Source: Xanthomonas cannabis pv. cannabis (GTDB lineage: Bacteria > Pseudomonadota > Gammaproteobacteria > Xanthomonadales > Xanthomonadaceae). From it: 49,114 bases of DNA. The position numbers were made by a program, and so were the translations under genes. Each line of letters opens with the position of its first letter. Within the stretch, counting starts at the first letter, position 1. Location: assembly GCF_000802365.1 (NCBI RefSeq), contig NZ_JSZE01000013.1, forward strand, positions 1 to 49,114, read 5' to 3'. A model generated the notes under the pieces. The model saw only the letters and a program-made list of their open reading frames with translations, was not told the origin of the DNA and ran no database searches. Positions 45,529 to 49,114 of this stretch are shown piece by piece.

Positions 45529-45855
45529 TTCGCCAGCGAGGCGTGCGGCACAACGCGCGTCTGGCTGACTCTCGCAAGGTCGCGCGATGCGCGCCGCATG
45601 CAGCAGCGTGCGGCCTGTGACTCAGCACGGACGCTTCGCGTTCGTAGCATTCCAACGTTTCAATGCGCAGAAGAACGTAAGGGTCGCCAGGCTTACGCAT
45701 GGATCTGGTTCCGGTTCTGGGCCGGCATCAAACGCAGATGCCCCGCATGCCGGAACCTTTAAGCATCACGTCATTGCAGCTCTGCCGCTGACTCCGCCGA
45801 CGGATGAGCGGCCATGCCATTGCGGTGCTGGCGTGGCAGTTCCTGATGCATCGAG
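45529..45855. other. Intergenic region apaH to sigma-54 activator relic
   Basis: These 327 bp have no supported gene. They include an imperfect hairpin with outer arms at 45707-45714 and 45750-45757. Palindromic ATGCAT occurs twice at 45846-45861, just at the relic's first ATG. The rest is unremarkable. Confidence 0.5.
45707..45760 (+). terminator. Hairpin candidate downstream of apaH
   Basis: GGTTCCGG (45707-45714) pairs with CCGGAACC (45750-45757), followed by TTT. The 35-base interior can pair further (GGCAT with ATGCC). The distance to the stop codon is about 180 bp, so support is weak. Confidence 0.35.
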
Positions 45856-46242
45856 ATGCATAAGGAAACGCGCGCGAAACAGCGCGATTCCGTTGAGTCG
45901 CGCACTTTTTCATACGTCATCCACCACGCCTTGCTGATGCACCGCAACGGCGTGGTCCGCGCCGAGGACATCCAGCTGCCGCCACAGCGCCTGCCCTCCC
46001 GTCTCGGTGACGAGCCGCCCGCGGACGGCCAGGCGCTGCTTGCACGGGCCTTTGCCAGACTCTTCGAGACAGGCGAGGCCGCATTGCACGCAACGGTCGA
46101 AGAGCAGCTGTTCCGTGCGGCCTATCGGCACTGCGACCAGAATCAGGTCAGGACAGCTGCACTGTTGGGAGTCAGCCGCAACGTCGTGCGTGCACGGCTG
46201 ATCGCGCTGGGCGAACTGGTCGTGAACACGCGCTCCGGCTAA
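45856..46242 (+). pseudogene. C-terminal relic of a sigma-54-dependent activator (Fis-type helix-turn-helix)
   Basis: The open frame of 128 codons matches the end of an NtrC-type activator. YVIHHALLMHRNGVVRAEDIQLPP is the tail of the AAA+ domain, normally preceded by RELEN. LFRAAYRHCDQNQVRTAALLGVSRNVVRARLIALGEL is the Fis-type DNA-binding helix-turn-helix. The ATPase core with its Walker and GAFTGA motifs is missing, and the first 19 codons look unrelated. The closest kin are probably SfnR/AtsR-like regulators of sulfur-source use. It may be a decayed gene, or produce a DNA-binding fragment. Confidence 0.65.
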
Positions 46243-46337
46243 GGTGCGCCTGCCCGGCGCAGGATGACGGTGCCGAGCCACCGGCACGGCTGAGCGCACA
46301 TGCTGCAACGGCAAGATCGCAGCGTAACGGCCAAGGC

Positions 46338-46853
46338 TCAGCGGCGCCGGTAGTCCACGTACTCGAACGCAAACGCATGGCGCTCATCGGCCGCATGCGC
46401 CTGGCGCTGGACCGGTTCCCACACGGCGGGATCGATCGGCGGGAAATGCGTGTCGGCGCCGGCGACCACGGTATCCACTTCGGTCACTGCCAGCAGATCG
46501 GCATGTTCCAAGGTCAGCCGATACACCTCCCCGCCACCGATCACGCACAGCGCCTGCGCGCCCTCTTGCGCGGCACGCTCGATGGCCTGCTCCACCGATG
46601 CCACCGCCTGCATGCCCTCGAACGGCACGTGCCCCGAGCGCGTCAGCACCAGGTTCAACCGCCCCGGCAGCGCACGTCCCAACGACTGCGCCGTCTTGCG
46701 GCCCATCAGGATCGGCTTGCCCACCGTCAGCGCCTTGAAGCGCCTGAGGTCATCGGGCAATTTCCACGGCAAGTCGTTGTCGCGGCCAATGGCGTTGTTG
46801 CGGTCGAGGGCGACGATGAGGTGGAGCCGGGGCCGGCTGTCCCCCCGATTCAT
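46338..46853 (-). CDS. folA: Dihydrofolate reductase
   Basis: This 171-residue enzyme reduces dihydrofolate with NADPH. The signature [20 protein letters not shown] contains the catalytic acid Asp35 (Asp27 in E. coli), with [19 protein letters not shown] and the NADPH-binding VIGGGEVY following. The ATG at 46853 overlaps the thyA stop by 4 bases (ATGA). Coupling with thyA makes sense, since thymidylate synthase generates dihydrofolate. Confidence 0.97.
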   Translation of the reverse strand: MNRGDSRPRLHLIVALDRNNAIGRDNDLPWKLPDDLRRFKALTVGKPILMGRKTAQSLGRALPGRLNLVLTRSGHVPFEGMQAVASVEQAIERAAQEGAQALCVIGGGEVYRLTLEHADLLAVTEVDTVVAGADTHFPPIDPAVWEPVQRQAHAADERHAFAFEYVDYRRR

Positions 46854-47644
46854 ACCGCCACCGGCGCCTTGATCGCCGGATGCGGGTCGTAGCCTTCGAT
46901 GGCGATGTCTTCGAAGCGGAACGCGAACAGGTCGGTCACCTCCGGATTCAGGCGCAAGCTGGGCAGCGCGCGCGGTGTGCGCGTCAGCTGCTCGCGCGCC
47001 TGTTCGAAGTGATTCGAATACAGATGTGCATCGCCCAGCGTATGCACGAAATCGCCCACACTCAGGCCGGTGGCCTGCGCCACCATGTGGGTCAGCAACG
47101 CATAGCTGGCGATGTTGAACGGCACGCCCAGAAAAATGTCGCCACTGCGCTGGTACAGCTGGCAACTGAGCTTGCCGTTCACCACGTAGAACTGGAACAG
47201 GCTGTGGCACGGCATCAGCGCCATCTGCGGCAATTCGCCGACATTCCAGGCGCTGATCACCAGCCGGCGCGAATCCGGGTTGCGCTTGATCTCGTCCACC
47301 AGCCATTGCATCTGATCGATCTCGACGCCGTCCGGGCCGGTCCAGCGTCGCCATTGCTTGCCGTAGACCGGACCGAGATCGCCGTTGACGTCGGCCCACT
47401 CGTCCCAGATGCGCACCTGGTTGTCGCTGAGGTAGCCAATATTGGTGTCACCCTGCAGGAACCACAGCAGCTCGTGGATGATCGAGCGCAGATGCAGCTT
47501 CTTGGTGGTGACCAGCGGAAAGCCGTCGTTGAGGTCGAAGCGCATCTGCCAGCCGAACACGCTGCGCGTGCCGGTGCCGGTGCGGTCGGACTTCTCGGCG
47601 CCGTGTTCCAGCACATGCCGCAGCAGATCCAGATACGGCTTCAC
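46850..47644 (-). CDS. thyA: Thymidylate synthase
   Basis: This 264-residue enzyme, the same length as E. coli ThyA, makes dTMP from dUMP and methylenetetrahydrofolate. The nucleophile is Cys146 in [23 protein letters not shown] binds phosphate and [20 protein letters not shown] binds nucleotide. The start is a GTG at 47644 overlapping the lgt stop (GTGA). It sits in the middle of the lgt-thyA-folA operon. Confidence 0.98.
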   Translation of the reverse strand: MKPYLDLLRHVLEHGAEKSDRTGTGTRSVFGWQMRFDLNDGFPLVTTKKLHLRSIIHELLWFLQGDTNIGYLSDNQVRIWDEWADVNGDLGPVYGKQWRRWTGPDGVEIDQMQWLVDEIKRNPDSRRLVISAWNVGELPQMALMPCHSLFQFYVVNGKLSCQLYQRSGDIFLGVPFNIASYALLTHMVAQATGLSVGDFVHTLGDAHLYSNHFEQAREQLTRTPRALPSLRLNPEVTDLFAFRFEDIAIEGYDPHPAIKAPVAV

Positions 47645-48531
47645 TTGGCCGCCTCCGCCGTGGCGGGTGCTGCAACCACCGGCTGCAGCACCGGCGCGCG
47701 GCGCGACATCGCCAGCAACACCAGGCCCACGGCAATCAACGGCAGGCTCAGAATCTGCCCCATCGTCAGCCAGTTGAAGGCCAGGTAGCCGATCGGCGCA
47801 TCCGGCACGCGCACGAACTCCACGATGAAGCGGAACACGCCGTACAGCAGCGCGAACAGGCCCGACACCGCGTAACGGGCACGCGGCTTCATCGAGAACG
47901 CCCACAGCACCACGAACATCACCACGCCTTCTAGCGCCGCTTCGTAAAGCTGCGAGGGATGGCGTGCAAACTGATTCAATGCGCCGGCGGCGTACTGCGC
48001 CTGGATCTGCGCCGGCAACTGGTCGGCAAGCTCCGGCGCATGCGGAAAGATCACGCCCCAGCCAGCCTGCGTGAACTTGCCCCACAACTCGCCGCCGACG
48101 AAATTGCCGAGCCTCCCGAACCCAAGTCCCAGCGGCACCAGCGGCGCGACAAAATCCATGACATCGAAGAAATGCAGCCGGTGCTTGCGTGCCCACAGCC
48201 AGCAGGCGATCAGCACGCCGAGCAGGCCACCGTGGAAGCTCATGCCACCTTCCCACACCTTGAACAGGATCAGCGGGTTGGCCAGGAAGGTCTCGAAGGC
48301 ATAGAACAGCATGTAGCCGATGCGCCCGCCCAGCACCACGCCGAGCATGCCGTAGAACAGCAGGTCGGAAAAACCGTCCATGTCTACCCCGGGCAGGCGG
48401 CCGCGCAGGATGCGCGAGCGACCCAGCGCCCAGGCCGAGAAGAACGCCGCCAGATACATCAAGCCGTACCAGTGCACCTGTACCGGGCCGAGCGAGAAGG
48501 CGATGGGGTCGATGGCGTGCAGATAGATCAT
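47641..48531 (-). CDS. lgt: Prolipoprotein diacylglyceryl transferase
   Basis: This 296-residue inner-membrane enzyme has seven predicted helices. It transfers diacylglycerol to the lipobox cysteine of prolipoproteins, such as the two small lipoproteins of this window. Signature segments are [12 protein letters not shown] (His100), [16 protein letters not shown] and [13 protein letters not shown]. The tail is Ala/Pro rich. The gene is first of the operon with thyA and folA; its GTGA overlap with thyA is typical of gammaproteobacteria. Confidence 0.97.
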   Translation of the reverse strand: MIYLHAIDPIAFSLGPVQVHWYGLMYLAAFFSAWALGRSRILRGRLPGVDMDGFSDLLFYGMLGVVLGGRIGYMLFYAFETFLANPLILFKVWEGGMSFHGGLLGVLIACWLWARKHRLHFFDVMDFVAPLVPLGLGFGRLGNFVGGELWGKFTQAGWGVIFPHAPELADQLPAQIQAQYAAGALNQFARHPSQLYEAALEGVVMFVVLWAFSMKPRARYAVSGLFALLYGVFRFIVEFVRVPDAPIGYLAFNWLTMGQILSLPLIAVGLVLLAMSRRAPVLQPVVAAPATAEAAK

Positions 48532-48584
48532 GCGGACCGCGGATCACATAGAGCGAGGCCGCTATTCTGACACCTTGGACGCGC

Positions 48585-49076
48585 TCAGCCTAAAAGCTGT
48601 GGCCGGTTGGGCAGCTCGTCTTCATGCGGCGCGTCGGCGCCGCGCGGGAAGTGAGCGACCAGCAGCTCGGTCACTGCCTCGATGCCCGCCAGCACCGCCA
48701 CCTCGTACTGCCCCTCGCGCAGGAACTGCTGCATGCGCCGGCACACCTCGTCCCACTGCGCCTGGGGCACACGGCTGCGCAGGCCGCGGTCGGCCACCAC
48801 TTCGATGGCGTGGTCGGCCAGCAGCAGATAGACCAGCACGCCGTTATTGCCTTCGGTGTCCCAGGCACGCAGTTGCGCGAACGCCTGTTCGGCGCGCTGG
48901 CGGGCCGTTTGCCCGCGCCACAGCGCCCCCAGCGGTAGATCCGCCTCGACCGCCACCACGATCTGGCCGGTGTGGCTGCGCTCGCTGTCGGCCACGGCGG
49001 CAGTGATGGTCTCCATGCACCTGGCGGGAAACCGACGCTGCGCCGAGGGCGCGAACAGATGCCTGAGCAGTCGCAT
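48585..49076 (-). CDS. TPM-domain protein (DUF477 family)
   Basis: This 163-residue protein is of the TPM_phosphatase/DUF477 type: [73 protein letters not shown]. No signal peptide or membrane helix is evident, so it is probably cytoplasmic or membrane-associated via its partner. The ATG shares one base with the stop of the upstream partial gene, implying tight coupling. The family is linked to membrane-associated functions and photosystem or envelope repair; its role here is unknown. Confidence 0.85.
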   Translation of the reverse strand: MRLLRHLFAPSAQRRFPARCMETITAAVADSERSHTGQIVVAVEADLPLGALWRGQTARQRAEQAFAQLRAWDTEGNNGVLVYLLLADHAIEVVADRGLRSRVPQAQWDEVCRRMQQFLREGQYEVAVLAGIEAVTELLVAHFPRGADAPHEDELPNRPQLLG

Positions 49077-49114
49077 TACCAGCTCCCCGAGGCGCCACCG
49101 CCTCCCGATGATCC
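49076..49114 (-). CDS. C-terminal end of a YgcG-type TPM-domain membrane protein
   Basis: Only the last 12 codons are present, reading GSSGGGGASGSW before a TAA at 49078-49076. This glycine/serine tail ending in SGSW is typical of YgcG-like TPM proteins, which have a signal peptide, TPM domain, membrane helix and Gly-rich tail. The overlap with the next TPM gene supports that identity. Most of the gene lies beyond the right edge. Confidence 0.7.
   Translation of the reverse strand, partial: GSSGGGGASGSW

Noticed and set aside
45846-45861. Double ATGCAT as an operator
   Set aside because: ATGCAT is itself palindromic and two copies 4 bases apart can arise by chance. The adjacent gene is a relic, so a regulatory role is doubtful.

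Overview
The window is a 49 kb chromosomal segment of a Xanthomonas-type gammaproteobacterium. Evidence for this is the high G+C content, the ahpC-ahpF-oxyR order, LptD/SurA/PdxA/RsmA/ApaG/ApaH protein sequences of Xanthomonas type, GTAG-headed REP-like repeats (AGGAGCGCACCCGGGCGCGACG) and GGGAATC-type post-gene repeats. The species cannot be fixed from the sequence alone. I see no phage, insertion sequence, CRISPR array, rRNA or tRNA. Most genes are core housekeeping or metabolic genes, interrupted by a block of aromatic-compound catabolism.

Layout. (1) 1-4.9 kb: start of prmC, then the peroxide-defence cluster ahpC, ahpF, oxyR, with a near-canonical OxyR site in front of ahpC, followed by rnk and tal. 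(2) 6.2-8.5 kb: a DJ-1/PfpI-family protein, msrA, and a secreted NTF2-fold protein. (3) 8.6-11.7 kb: a translationally overlapping signalling tricistron (LuxR-type regulator, hybrid histidine kinase, stand-alone receiver), followed by a cluster of REP-like repeats. (4) 11.8-18.7 kb: DUF2007 and GST genes, glnS, an EamA permease, two small lipoproteins (one very cysteine-rich), a nucleoside deaminase and rlmM. (5) 19-22.6 kb: a Tat-exported Gfo/Idh/MocA oxidoreductase divergent from an exported SMP-30/gluconolactonase-like protein, an unrecognised 240-residue protein, and an EF-hand protein.

(6) 22.7-33.5 kb is the aromatic block. The first half is a hydroxycinnamate pathway: a MarR regulator with an operator at its own start, hydroxycinnamoyl-CoA hydratase-lyase, an aromatic aldehyde dehydrogenase and a CoA ligase, taking ferulate or coumarate to vanillate or 4-hydroxybenzoate. 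The second half is a compact LigB/LigA extradiol dioxygenase locus with LysR and GntR regulators, an outer-membrane transporter, an NTF2-fold protein and an alpha/beta hydrolase. The usual protocatechuate 4,5-cleavage genes ligC, ligI, ligJ and ligK are absent from it. This locus holds the most unusual structures in the window: a perfect 24-bp inverted repeat whose loop contains the ligA stop codon, and two oppositely oriented copies of a decamer in the ligB/GntR divergent promoter. It is my best candidate for an undescribed system.

(7) 33.6-38.3 kb: two overlapping ubiquinone hydroxylase genes, a small ECF-S-like membrane protein paired with a PduO cobalamin adenosyltransferase, and an HDAC-family deacetylase. 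(8) 38.4-45.5 kb: the envelope and RNA-maintenance string lptD-surA-pdxA-rsmA-apaG-apaH, where ApaH carries an unusual Arg/Gly-rich tail. (9) 45.9-49.1 kb: a relic of a sigma-54 activator, then the overlapping operon lgt-thyA-folA on the minus strand and two TPM-domain genes at the right edge.
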